Source: Sambucus nigra
Lineage: Eukaryota; Streptophyta; Magnoliopsida; Dipsacales; Adoxaceae
Reading direction: 5' to 3'
Assembly (NCBI GenBank): GCA_949130495.1
Contig: OX422222.1
Location: 273,038,109-273,102,108, forward strand
DNA: 64,000 nucleotides
Shown here: piece by piece, positions 12,661-22,660 of the stretch
Position numbering within the stretch: position 1 is the first letter of the stretch
Layout: each line of letters opens with the position of its first letter
Program-made: the position numbers and the translations under genes
The notes under the pieces: generated by a model
Seen by the model: only the letters and a program-made list of their open reading frames with translations
Database searches by the model: none
What the model was told of the DNA's origin: nothing

Positions 12661-12691
<31 letters not shown>
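12661..12691. repeat. (GA)n microsatellite
   Basis: An uninterrupted GA run of about 15 units. The region just upstream (12460-12660) has higher GC and could be a fragment of a 5' exon, but no product is recognisable. Confidence 0.9.
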
Positions 12692-12695
<4 letters not shown>

Positions 12696-13448
12696 TTTCC
12701 TTCCTGATCGTTGAGATGAATAGGAGTTGATGAAATCAATTTATAAAAGGGGAAGATGAAGGTTCATTTTGGATAAAGAGGACGATAAATAGAGCATAGA
12801 CAAAATGGTTAGATAAAGAGAGCTCTGAACACAAAGAGGTGGAATACGGAGGGGCAAGAGAGAGAAATTAAAAGAGGTTGCATGTTTACTGTAAAAGGTG
12901 AGAACTTTGGTTAATAATTGAGTATACTATTAAAATCTTTAATACTATTGTATTAGAGGTATAATATAAATTAGGGTCATTTGTATAAAATGATCCTCAT
13001 TAAACTCTCTTTCTACTGTTTTAGAAGTATAATATAAATTATATTACATAACAACTTAAAACATATTTTCTTAAGTTTTAAAGTTTAATATGTCAACAAA
13101 TTAAACTATCACCCCATTATATGAAAGTTCTATGTTCTATCATAATTTAGAATTATAAGATTTAGTAACAAACTGAAAACTATAGAACGTAAACCACAAA
13201 TACCAAAATTAACTCTAATGTATTGTAAAATATCAAGGGTAATTTACAATTAGATCCTTTGTTGACAATTTTTAAACATTTAAGGACAATTTGTTATTAG
13301 ATCCACTTGTTATGCCACTAGCGTGGACTTCTAGAAGAAGAAAATTATGGGACCTTAGTGTTTAAATTTTGTCAAAATTCTTTTACTGTTTAAAATTTGT
13401 TTGCGCGGGACCTAAGAGCACTTTATCCAAAGTTTAATTCCCATCATA

Positions 13449-13741
13449 TGTTGCCAAATTGTATATTCTATTAAGGTATGCATTGATATTAAAAAAGAAT
13501 TTTCTTGAACTCCACTCATATCCAAAGTGTTCTTTAAAAACTTCTTTTATTATGAAGAATTTAACGCACAAAGAGAGAATTAGAGGAGATAAATTTTTCA
13601 TTAATTGATGTGAAACTAATGAGGGGTCACCTCTATTTATAGTGCAAGGATCCAATTTCTTGTTGTTTCAATGTGGGACCAAGTTACAATATATCCAAAC
13701 CAAGTCTGGACACTCGCAATAAATACAAATATTTATAGCAT
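13449..13741 (-). repeat. 3' LTR of a truncated copia element
   Basis: On the minus strand it carries a strong TATA motif (CTATAAATAG, 13633-13642). The inner edge ends in GCA and is followed by TTCTCCCTTGG, the complement of a polypurine tract, so this is the 3' LTR of a minus-strand element. The outer edge is approximate and no second LTR is present. Confidence 0.6.
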
Positions 13742-14400
13742 TCTCCCTTGGACACACACACTTTACACCATTCAACAATTATTGTCTCATTAAAACCTTA
13801 TTTAGGAAAACTCAACGGGAAAAAAATCAAAGTGAAAGATAAATAGTACAAATTTTGGGATCATTAAATCGACATTATATTCTTTTGATGTTGCATCATT
13901 AAAACTTTTACCACAAAAACTCAATAGGAAAAAATCTAGTCATAAAAAGTACAATGTGCATATGTACCAAATAGCAAGTTCTGTGAGTCTCCTTTCAATA
14001 AGTTCTCCCCTAGTTAACATATCAAGCATATCTCAATTCATGCGATAATGGAGTTAGACGTATTCCAACCTCATACACAAGATTCTGGAACATTGCTTCA
14101 CTTCTATCTAATTTTTTCTTAATTTAAAAAACTCCAATGAATTGTGCTTAGTCTTATCACCTTTGATCAAACTTTCATGAATTTGAGATATACATGATAC
14201 TCAGAAAATATATAATGGAAGGTAATTGACCAGAATTGCGTATGTATTGTATCTCAGTATTACACATTCACTGTTAAATTCATAAAGAGTTGAGATTTTA
14301 GAGTGGTTAGACGAAGTAATTGTTAAAGCTTTTTTATTAGAAGGTCAAGAAATGACAGTATTACCACTAAGAGATGCATAACTTTCCTAAGATCGATCCT
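13742..14400 (-). pseudogene. Copia polyprotein, 3' end (RNase H) remnant
   Basis: Read on the minus strand from 14390 downwards, broken frames give GNTVIS, then TITSSNHSKISTLYEFN, and further on ESLIKGDKTKHNSLEFF. These match in order the C-terminal RNase H part of Ty1/copia polyproteins, where the usual forms are NTAISW, SSNHAEI and GYIKGDRTKHISPKFF. Trp has become a stop in the first motif and several frameshifts are present. The non-coding tail between this and the LTR also resembles the 3' region of copia elements. The 5' part of the element is missing. Confidence 0.75.
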
Positions 14401-14469
14401 TATGAGAATCAGAGAGGTATCTAGAATCTGGATAACCTACCAACTTGGAACCATTAAAATTATAAGAAT

Positions 14470-14525
14470 AAGGGTTAATTACACTTTTTCCCTGAACTTA
14501 ACCCCATTTTTCACTTTACCTCTTA
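14470..14525 (+). repeat. Dispersed short repeat
   Basis: GGGTTAATTACACTTTTTCC followed by CTGAACTTAACCCC matches, in reverse complement, the block at 57130-57255. Part of the same family appears near 40325-40375 (AAGTAACCCAAAATGAC). It is probably a MITE-like or other short dispersed repeat; full ends were not defined. Confidence 0.5.
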
Positions 14526-14628
14526 CGCCCCGACCCAGGTTTGGGTCACCATTGGGTCGACCCGCACCGAATCAAGGACTTAAAGGAAGAGGAAAAAAAT
14601 TCCAGTTTTATTATTTGAGAAAAAACTC

Positions 14629-15437
14629 TTATATATATATATATATGAGGACTAGCCCCTAAATTATTGATAAAAGAAACATCTCAAACTTACAAGATAT
14701 CAGATGACTTTATAAACTAGCCACCTTTACAAAAGAATCAAGAGAAATTACTTATAAAATCTAAAATTTGGAAATCCCCAAGCATCCATGTTGAGAAGAC
14801 CCTTAAACTCTCATGGAAAATCATTCATTGAGCTTGACTGAATTTGAATTTGAGATATAACACCATAATTGGCAAGGAGATCTGCAAATTTATTTCCTTC
14901 TCTAAGAGTATGACAAAACTTAACATTGTATCCTTTGATATTGTCATTAATCTTGGAGATGATAAACTTGATGCATTAGGGACATTTTGATTGATTTAAA
15001 AGAACTTTATTATCACTAAAGAGTCTGATTCCACTCAAAGCCCTTCTAAATCTTTAAGAGCACACATATCAATGCATGTCCAAATTACTATAGCTTCTGC
15101 TTGAATATTAGTACCATTTACAAACAAAGAAGGAAAAACTTTTATAAGTTTACCTTCTAAATTCCTCAAAACAACTCCTCTTCCCATACAACAAGGATTA
15201 CCTCTGCAACTCCCATCGGTATTAATCTTTAATAATATTCCTTTTGGAGGTCTCCATTGAACCAATTTAACAGAATTTGAGTGATTAGCTTTAGAACATT
15301 TTTGTTTTCCATAGAAGGAATGCCAATTTCCATATGAAGATTTATCAAAGAATAAATATCATGAATTATACTTGAGGAATTCATCTTGACACTAACAAAT
15401 CTCCATGAGCTTTTAGACTTCCAAATCCCCCATAAAA
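14629..15437 (-). pseudogene. LINE reverse-transcriptase protein, C-terminal RNase H part
   Basis: On the minus strand 15265-15035 encodes the start of a plant LINE RNase H-like domain: WRPPKGILLKINTDGSCRGN with the first catalytic Asp, then GVVLRNLEGKLIKVFPSL and TNIQAEA. After a frameshift near 15030 the domain continues to a stop at 14811 with FCHTLREGNKFADLLANYG, the His and Asp motif at the end of the domain. Upstream (15437-15270) lies the IWKSK linker between zinc-binding region and RNase H. The 3' end is a short UTR and an (AT)n tail at 14629-14648. The element was split here by CACTA E1 and resumes at 37569. Confidence 0.85.
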
Positions 15438-15760
15438 CACTACACTAAATCTGTCGAATTGTCACGGCCATTGACCTTCACAAGTTGGACTTGTCAAGGT
15501 AAATGACCGTGACAATTCTAGAGGTGACAACGTTTTTTGTTACGGACGTGTCACGGTCATTAACCGTGATAAGTTTTTAAATATTGTCATTGTCATGTCA
15601 CAGTCATAGACCGTGACACGTTTTGTCATGATTTATGACCATGACACACCCGTGATAATATTTAAAAACTTATCACGGTCAATGACCATGACACGTCCGT
15701 GAAAAGTTTTATTTGTCACAGACTTGTCACGGTCAATGACCGTGATAATCCAGGGTAGAA
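15438..15760. repeat. Left subterminal repeats of E1
   Basis: At least eight copies in both orientations of a GTCACGGTCANTGACCGTGAC-like palindromic motif, the presumed binding sites of the TNPA-like protein. Confidence 0.8.
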
Positions 15761-15876
15761 TTAAAAAAAATTGTTGGGCAGTATGGCCACTGCCACTGCC
15801 CAGCAGTATATTTGTACATGTTATAACAACATTATACCTGTTCAAACATCATATATCCAAATAAAATAGAGATAAT

Positions 15877-16366
15877 CACTACACCTAAACACTAATTTTG
15901 TGACTGCCTTCTTATGACTGCTAATGGGGGTGACAAACTTATCACTCGCAGGAGCAGTCACAAAATTATTTGTAACTGCCATTAGGAGTGATAAAATCTT
16001 GGGTAATAAAAAATTTGAGTCAATTAGTTTATCACTGCTAATGACAGTCACAAATCTTTCCATATAATTAATTTATAACTGCCATAAGCAGTCACAAATT
16101 TGTAACTGCCATAAGTAGTTACAAATTTATTATTAGACTTACACTGTGACTCTTATGAGCAGTCACAAAATTATGACTGCTATGAGCACTCACAAATTTT
16201 GGCCCAAGACTTAATTTGTGACTATTATTAGCAGTCATAAATTTATGACTGCTCGTAGGAGTCATAAATTTTGGCCCGAAACTTAATTTATAACCGCTAT
16301 TAGGAGTCACAAATTTGTAACTGCTCGCAGCAGTAACAAATTTTGGCCTAAGGCTTAATTTGTGAC
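15877..16366. repeat. Left subterminal repeats of E2
   Basis: About ten alternating copies of TTTGTGACTGCTATTAGCAG and its complement, resuming at 22661 beyond E3. Confidence 0.8.
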
Positions 16367-16640
16367 CACTACACTAAATCTGCCCATTTGTCAAGATCAT
16401 TGACCTTGACAAATCCAACTTGTCAAGGTCAATGATCGTGACATTTCGAGGCGAGACAACTTTTTTTATCACGGTCATGTCATGGTCATTGACCTTGACA
16501 CAAAACTCGCGTTTTGTGTCACGGTCATGTCGCGGTCAATGACCGTGACACGTTTATCATGGTTATAAACCGTGATAAAGCCATGACCCTTTTTAAAAAA
16601 AATTGTCACAGTCAATGACCGTGACAATTCTGGGCAGAAT
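16367..16640. repeat. Left subterminal repeats of E3
   Basis: Inverted copies of TCACGGTCAATGACCGTGAC variants, alignable with the E1 left end (15438-15760). Confidence 0.8.
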
Positions 16641-16849
16641 TTAAAAAAAATCTGCTGGGCAGTATGGCCACTGTCACTGCCCAGCAGTATATTTGTACCT
16701 GTTATAGCAACGTTGTACCTGTTCCAAAAATCATATATCCGAACAAACTAAAGATAATGCAAATATATATTCAAATAAGAAACTATTTAAAAAGAAACAA
16801 CATCACCATCATTTTATCTCAAATCTACAAACTATTTGCATGGAAAAGA

Positions 16850-17160
16850 GATTTTGTACCGCGACGCTCGGGAACACCTCCTTGTCCTTCCCTTCTCGTC
16901 CGAATAGCCACATAAGTATAGAGCATATGTGTCCTACCCTTACGGCCACTCCCTGTCCCCTGAATTGAAATAAAGTAAAATTAGTATCCTCCCCTCAAAT
17001 ATAGATAAATATAAATCGTAATTGAAATCGAAATCGAAATTGACATATAAATATAAATACATTACCTGTAGTGTCGCTCAAACAGCTAACTTGAGCTCAT
17101 ATGGCACCTCATTCCAACTAATGTACCCCGGACAATCGTGTCAATTATAATTCTCTTCAT
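16850..17160 (-). pseudogene. TNPA-like gene remnant in E3
   Basis: It aligns with the 3' part of the E1 TNPA-like genes: ACACCTCCTTGTCC, CCACATAAGTAT and GGCCACTCCCTGTCCCC recur at 31317-31410 and 33889-33975. A second exon trace (17060-17130) encodes the PGYISWNEVP motif, which is PGYTSWREVP in E1. The first exon is missing: at about 17140 the sequence passes into the captured B3 fragment. The internal exons are also gone. Confidence 0.65.
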
Positions 17161-17165
17161 ATCTA

Positions 17166-17406
17166 AACACTAAGAAATACCATAATCCTATGGAGTTATG
17201 CGTTGCAAATTCCTTCCAACCGTTGTGTAGCCAAAAATCAGCAGTTGAAGTTGTCAATTCCACCTTTCAATAGTCTCCCATGTTTTGCTAGAAGTTCCAA
17301 GTGGTGGGGTGGAATTGACAACTTCAACTGGTGATGTTTGGCTACATAACGGTTGGGAGGAATTTGCAGAGCATCGCTCCATAGGATTATGGCATTTCTT
17401 AGTGTT
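17166..17406. repeat. Inverted duplication of a captured B3-domain (REM-type) fragment
   Basis: Arms at 17166-17264 and 17308-17406 (99 bp each, roughly 90 percent identical) are inverted around a 43-bp loop. Read on the plus strand through the loop and right arm, the sequence gives LEVPSGGVELTTS, GDVWLHNGWEEFAEHRSIG and LWHFLVFG. The left arm on the minus strand gives WLHNGWKEFATHNSIG and YFLVFRYEEN. This is the C-terminal half of a plant B3 DNA-binding domain of the REM type (pattern GW.EF..hhSi..g.fLvFrY). It is not part of any CACTA protein, so it is a captured host fragment that was then duplicated in inverted orientation. A transcript through it would fold into a long near-perfect hairpin. 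The block lies between the TNPA-like remnant and the TNP2 gene. Confidence 0.85.
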
Positions 17407-17465
17407 CGGATAGACGAAGAGATTCAGTCTCGTCTCCATAAATAGGACACCCCACATAACTATGT
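17407..17465 (-). repeat. Displaced 58-bp fragment of TNP2
   Basis: GGATAGACGAAGAGATTCAG and the following bases repeat the TNP2 coding segment at 19672-19732 with few changes. It directly abuts the B3 hairpin, suggesting that a template switch or repair event assembled this junction. Confidence 0.75.
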
Positions 17466-17653
17466 ACTAATCACCTATTAAAGGTAAGAAGCGTATATTC
17501 ATTAATTAGTATAAACAAAACTTAGATGTAGTTGGAATATTTATGTATTAATCTCCTCTCCACACACGCACACTACACAAGAGTGAAAATGATAAAGTGC
17601 AGATCAAGTAAAAGCATTAAAAATGGATGTTTCGGTACAAATTGAAATATTTA

Positions 17654-18232
17654 TTACAAATTGAAAAATTGTTTCAAATTCGGGTTATCATCAAAAATGG
17701 ATTGATATTCGGTAGGAGCAGCTAAGTCATCCACACTACTATTTAGACTCCTTGGCGCGTGTTGGACAATTGACCACGGCTCGTTGTTGATATACTCCGA
17801 GTAAAACACTTGCTTAACCTTTTGAAATGCATAAACAAACGGCTCATCGCTCACGTGGTCGTTGCTCTTCAACTTGGACAAGTCAACCATGATCAAATTG
17901 GTGACAGGATCAACTTTACAAGCATTTTTATCCTCAACTCTTACCCATTCACAGTAAAATACAACCTCTTTGAAGCTTATATAATCCAATTCAAATATAT
18001 TTTGGATTACACCATAGTAAGTCATTTCAGCTTCAACGAGGTTTTTATCTTTTGCGCTCGCTCGAAAGAAAGTAAGAGCCTTGTATGAAATTCCGGAGTT
18101 CTGTACATTTGTTCTTTCCTCGTACACTTTAGCGCCGAAAATGTAACCGTTCAATCGATACTTTTTGTACTCTTGTGCCACGAACAAGGGTCCAGTGGCT
18201 AGACTAGCAAGCCTTGATGTCGCATCACCCAT
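17654..18232 (-). pseudogene. DUF4216 exon of the E3 transposase gene
   Basis: A 192-codon open exon downstream of TNP2. It contains SLATGPLFVAQEYKKYRLNG, TNVQNSGISYKALTFFRAS, YYGVIQNIFELDY and EPFVYAFQKVKQVFYSEY. These fit the DUF4216 module found at the C-terminal end of plant TNP2-type CACTA proteins. It ends with a stop at 17654. The segment 18233-18481 is probably an intron separating it from the preceding domain. No internal stop occurs in this exon, in contrast to the upstream part. Function of the module is unknown; it is always associated with transposase. Confidence 0.8.
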
Positions 18233-18481
18233 CTTTAGGAGCTGAGAATATAGATAAATTAATTATATTAGTGGTAAAATTTGAGTGTAATGTAACGTTA
18301 TATAACGACTGTTTTCATTATAATTATCTCTTGTGTCAACTATAGCCTAAATTCGTTGTCTGATTGTACCATTGTTTTTCGTCTTTTATTGTTCTCACAG
18401 GCTTCATATTTACTGCATATTACAAAATTAATCATGTATAAAATAATCTAACATAATGTTAAACATTATAATATTCGAAAC

Positions 18482-21107
18482 TTACTTTTTCCATTCTTCG
18501 ACATCTTCATGTGTGTCAAATAGATAACGAGCTACTTGTTCATGTTGCAAACTCGTTAATTTCACTCGTTTTCCCATCACATTACCACCATCATCGAGGA
18601 ATTCATCACTGTCATCAACGCTGGTCGAGTCAGGAATATATTCCCGAGTATATATTGATGACTCCACGATGATGTATTCCTCTGCAATTGATCCTGCAAT
18701 ATATCGCGTATTCTTGACGTAATCTTTAAAAACTTTCATCAATCTTTCAAACGGATACATCCACCGATATCTAACTGGACCACAAAGAAGTGCCTCGTCG
18801 CATAGGTGTACCAACAAGTGAACACTTATGTCAAAGAATGCTGGGGGAAAGTACTTCTCCAATACACAAATCGCTTCGTTCACAGCTAATTTTGCGGCCA
18901 CTATGTGTTCTCGATTCACTACCTTCTCACACAAGAGGGAGAAGGTAATACTAATTTGCATAATAGCCCTACACAAATCCTTGTGCTTGGAGAAACAGTG
19001 CTTAAACAATAGAGGAACCAATTTCATGATCACATGTCAATCGTGGGACTTACACTTATGTAAATCATGAGTAACATAATTCACAATCCTTTGCAAGTTG
19101 GACGAAAACGTAGATGGGCCCTTCAAATTATATATTGTGTCTAGAAGCACCTTCCTTTCCTCACTCGTCAAAGTAAACGCACCAGGGGGAATTATTGTCC
19201 TTCCTCTACTATCTTCTTTCAACCATAGTTGTGGTTTAAGTTTTAATGTTTTAAGGTCTTTTCGTGCATTTTCTTCATCCTTCGAATGACTCCCCCCAAG
19301 GCAAGTACCCACAATATGTTTATTGAAGTTCTTCTCTGCATGCATCACATCCAATACATGGCGCACCGGTTTTTTCTTCCAATAAGGCAAGTCAAATAAA
19401 ATTGACCTCCGAGACTATGCCTTTCTTATCTCAGTTTCATTCCCAGTTGGGGTCTTCTTATGCTTGACATTCTTAAATTTGGGATTCTTACCTGGCATAT
19501 TTGGCCACATTCAGAAGATTTACTTTCAATTTCTGAACCCGAAAGTTGTCTCGGCGGTAGCCTATGTTCAACTCCGCCCAATAAAAAATTGGAACCTTTC
19601 TCGAATCTGAAACTATGAGCTGGGGGTAAAAACCTCCTGTGGCAACGGTATACATTTTTTAAGCTAGAGGATAGACGAAGAGATTCAGTCTCCTCTCCAC
19701 AAATAGGACACCCCAAATAACCATGTACTACACATCCGGATAATGTCCCATAAGCTGTAAAATCATGAAACGCCCACATCAACATAGCTTTCAGCGTAAA
19801 CTCTTCTTTTCTAAAAGAGTCAAATGATTGCACACCCTCTTCCCACAACTCATTTAATTCTTCTACCAAAGGAGCCAGGTAGATATCAATGTCATCACTT
19901 GGTGCGTTTGGCCCAGGTATCAATAAAGCCATCATTGAAAATTCAGGTCTCATACACTGTGAAGGAGGGAGGTTGAGTGGGGCTAGGATCACTGGCCATA
20001 CACTCTGATTGGTGCTTAGATTTCCAAATGGATTGAAACAATCTGTTGATATAGCCAAACGAATGTTGCGTTGTTCTCGAGCAAAATCGGGATACTCAAA
20101 ATTCATCCTCCGCCATGCCGTAGAATCAATAGGATGACGCATGATATTACCCCTACTTCTGCCCTAGCATGCTAAGTCATTGCCTCTGCAATCCATGGTA
20201 CTGTGAAAAATAGCTTTAATCTAGGTCCAACGGGAAAATATTTCAATACTTTTTGAGGCACTTTTGAGCTTGTGCCTTCCTTACTAGTAGATTGGACATA
20301 TCTAGGTTCATCGCATACCAGACAACGATCGAGATTTTCATACTCCTTTCGGTATAGTATGCAGTCATACACACAAGCATGAATCGATTTATACTTCATT
20401 CCCAAACCTTTCAAACTGTTCCTCATAACAGGATAGCTATTTAGAAGTGTATTCACCTTGGGTAATAAGCCCTTCACCCATTTCAGAATTCCTGTCACGC
20501 TATTGCCAGACAAACCGTACTGCATCTTCAAACTGTGCAAACCAACCATGGCATGTAAAGTTGTTTGATCTTTCTCACAGCCAGAGTATAACGGTTGGGT
20601 CGCCTTAAATTTTAAACTTTGGTAGTCATCGTCAAGTTTTATCGTGTTATCTTCACGAGCACTTGAATCTTCTACATCATCAGTAACCTCATCCTCCTCA
20701 GCTTCATAAACTCCATACGCATCATCAACTAAATCCTCTAACATATTATGATCTACGTCGTCCCCTTCTACATTTATTCTACTTGTTGAAGGTTGTTGTG
20801 AAGGTTGGTCGGGGACAAAAGGAACTTTCAATTCACCGTGAAAACTCCAAAATCGATAACTATCTTGCATACCCGATCTTAACAAATGTAGTTCAACTGT
20901 TTTCCACTCAAACACCTTACCATTCTTAGACCTAGCACACGGACACGGAAACTCTTCATCATTACGACATCTCTTTGCATATTTCACAAATTCATTAGCA
21001 CCTCTGCGAAACACATCCCCCATTCTATTAGTCTCACCCATCCACTCTTTGTATTTCGGATATCCCATCACAGCTACCACAACTAAACACCTATTAAAGG
21101 TAAACAA
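18482..21107 (-). pseudogene. TNP2-like: TNP2-type CACTA transposase (Transposase_21), broken
   Basis: Four open segments follow each other on the minus strand. 21107-20172 has the N-terminal association domain with its Cys pair (EEFPCPCARSKNG), an acidic linker, then the start of the catalytic part (GLHSLKMQYGLSG, CLVCDEPRY). 20142-19426 is the core of Transposase_21 (MRHPIDSTAWRRM, RLAISTDCFNPFG, MMALLIPGPNAPSDDIDIYL, LWEEGVQSFD). 19390-19037 has PYWKKKPVRHVLDVMHAEKN. 19033-18482 has the DUF4218-like part (FFDISVHLLVHLCDEALL, YRWMYPFERLMK). The breaks are a Trp-to-stop (TAG at 20169-20171) with an adjacent frameshift, a frameshift near 19400, and a Trp-to-stop (TGA) between 19037 and 19033 in the KSHDWH motif. 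The natural start is probably the Met at about 21068 (MGYPKYKEWM). The protein would cut and rejoin transposon ends, but this copy cannot make it whole. Confidence 0.9.
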
Positions 21108-21180
21108 AACTTATATTTATAGTATGTTTTATTTAATTATCCCATCATTTAATTATCCTATTAAAGGGTAAGTGGTCCTA

Positions 21181-21463
21181 TCCCAAGAATGCATTTTTCT
21201 GTAATATACTTAACAGCTCATGCACATTGTTACGATTTGAAAAAAATTCGACAGCATATCCCCTTAGTTCTCCAAGTACACGACGTAGATTGGCAGGTGT
21301 GAGTGTTATTTCAATTGGTCAATTGAAATAACAGTCACACTTGGCAATCTAGTATGTACCTAGAGAACATTAAGATACGACTGCAGAACTTCCTCCAAAA
21401 GTAACAACCTTAAGCCAATAAGAATATTATACAGAAATTATACAGTCTCAAACTGTCCAAACG
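21181..21463. repeat. Large conserved foldback 5' of TNP2 (E3 copy)
   Basis: An imperfect inverted repeat with arms of about 140 bases, centred on CAATTGGTCAATTG near 21312-21325. The inner arms are almost perfect: AGTGTTATTTCAATTG against CAATTGAAATAACAGT. Outward, TTCTCC/GAGAAC, TTGTTAC/GTAACAA and TTTCTGTAAT/ATTATACAGAAA still pair. It lies about 75 bp upstream of the TNP2 coding start, in its promoter or leader. E1 carries two more copies (32593-32882, 36131-36418). Confidence 0.8.
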
Positions 21464-21598
21464 GGACGATTCGAGAGATCTCATTACAGGGGTAATGACT
21501 CTCGAACGGGTCTAAGGGCTATTGAATGCGTACGCATAAGAACTAGAATGCTAGTATCTATGCGCACTATATTTAATTTCAAGTATGTTTCATATAAT

Positions 21599-21688
21599 GG
21601 GTTAATTCAAATACAAAAATAAATTCATGGGTTAATTCAAATACAAAAATAAATTCATGGGTTAATTCAAATACAAAAATAAATTCAT
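21599..21688. repeat. Three perfect 30-bp tandem repeats
   Basis: GGGTTAATTCAAATACAAAA plus ATAAATTCAT occurs three times without change. The equivalent position in both E1 copies lacks it, so it arose in E3 or its recent parent. Confidence 0.95.
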
Positions 21689-22099
21689 GTATTGACCACA
21701 TACACACACACACACACACTATCTAAGCTGTTCTATAGGAATAAAAACAACATTTTTAAAATATGAAGGGCTCACCAATTTGATTAAAATTTTCAACAAC
21801 ATAGACTAATTGATCTTTATTATAAGACAATTACTACAAATTTACGCGCATCGCCCGAATTCAAAAAGTAATTTAATGACTAAAGTAATACTTTTTTTAA
21901 CTTTAGTTATTCACCACAAATCTTAAAAAATATTTTATTTTTCATGCTTTTTAAACTTCGGATGCTTTTAGCAACTTCGGATGACAATTACTACAAATTT
22001 ACATTTTTGGATATTATTTTTGGATATTATTTACATTTACATTTTTGGATATTATTTTTGGAAATTTATAGAAAATTACTTATTTATTTACATTTTTAA

Positions 22100-22303
22100 C
22101 CCCCTACCCTCACCCTACCCTCACCCTACCCCCACCCTGCCCCACCCCCTACCCCACCCTGCCCCACCCCCCACACATGCACACACACGCACATATATAC
22201 ACACATACACACATATATATACACACAAACATATATATAAATGGAAGAGAGAGAGAGAAAATTAAACCTGAAAGTAGAGAGAGAGAGAGAGAGAGAGCAG
22301 CGT

Positions 22304-22358
<55 letters not shown>

Positions 22359-22360
22359 AC
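22100..22360. repeat. C-rich, CA and GA low-complexity block of E3
   Basis: From 22100 to about 22172 there are more than a dozen runs of three to six C separated by TA, TCA or TG. A CA/TA stretch and long (GA)n runs (22274-22350) follow. On the minus strand, the coding strand of TNP2, the C runs are G runs with quadruplex potential. E1 has the same block twice (33431-33740, 36974-37330). Confidence 0.85.
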
Positions 22361-22406
22361 GGCGCGGGAGGGAAAAAAGAAGGGGGAAAGGGTTTTTGCT
22401 ATTAAC

Positions 22407-22657
22407 ATTGTCACGTTCGTGTCAAGGTCATTGACCATGACAATTATTTAAAGAATTGTCACGGTCATTGACCGTGATAAGTCCGTGACAAGTAAATTTA
22501 TCACGGTCTTGTCACGGTCAATGACCGTGACAATTAGTTGTCACGGTCGTGTCAAGGTCAATGACCGTGATAAAAAATGCGTGTTTTTTGTCACGGTCAA
22601 TGACCTTGACAAGGCTGGCCGACTGAAAGGTGACAATTTGGCCATTTTCGTGTAGTG
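22407..22657. repeat. Right subterminal repeats of E3
   Basis: About eight inverted copies of GTCACGGTCAATGACCGTGA variants before the terminus GTAGTG. Confidence 0.8.
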
Positions 22658-22660
22658 GAC

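Larger units (their letters stand above)
16367..22657 (-). mobile_element. CACTA transposon E3, near full-length, innermost
   Basis: The left terminus is CACTACACTAAATCTGCC and the right terminus reads CACTACACGAAAATGGCC on the minus strand. The target duplication is GAC (16364-16366 and 22658-22660). Removing E3 and one GAC restores an E2 subterminal repeat, TGTGACTGCTATCGGGGGTC. In transcription order (minus strand) it has a right subterminal block, a GA/C-rich block, a large foldback, TNP2 transposase, a DUF4216 exon, an inverted B3 fragment, a TNPA-like remnant and a left subterminal block. It was inserted last, yet its transposase frame is already broken. Confidence 0.93.

Noticed and set aside
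22100..22172. CCCTA/CCCTCA runs resembling interstitial telomere repeats
   Set aside because: The unit is irregular (TA, TCA and TG spacers) and the plant telomere unit CCCTAAA is not present; the block recurs as a family feature of the CACTA elements.
15438..22657. Pairing the first left CACTA end (15438) with the nearest right end (22657) as one element
   Set aside because: Target duplications do not match (AAA versus GAC), whereas nested pairing gives perfect matches for all three units.
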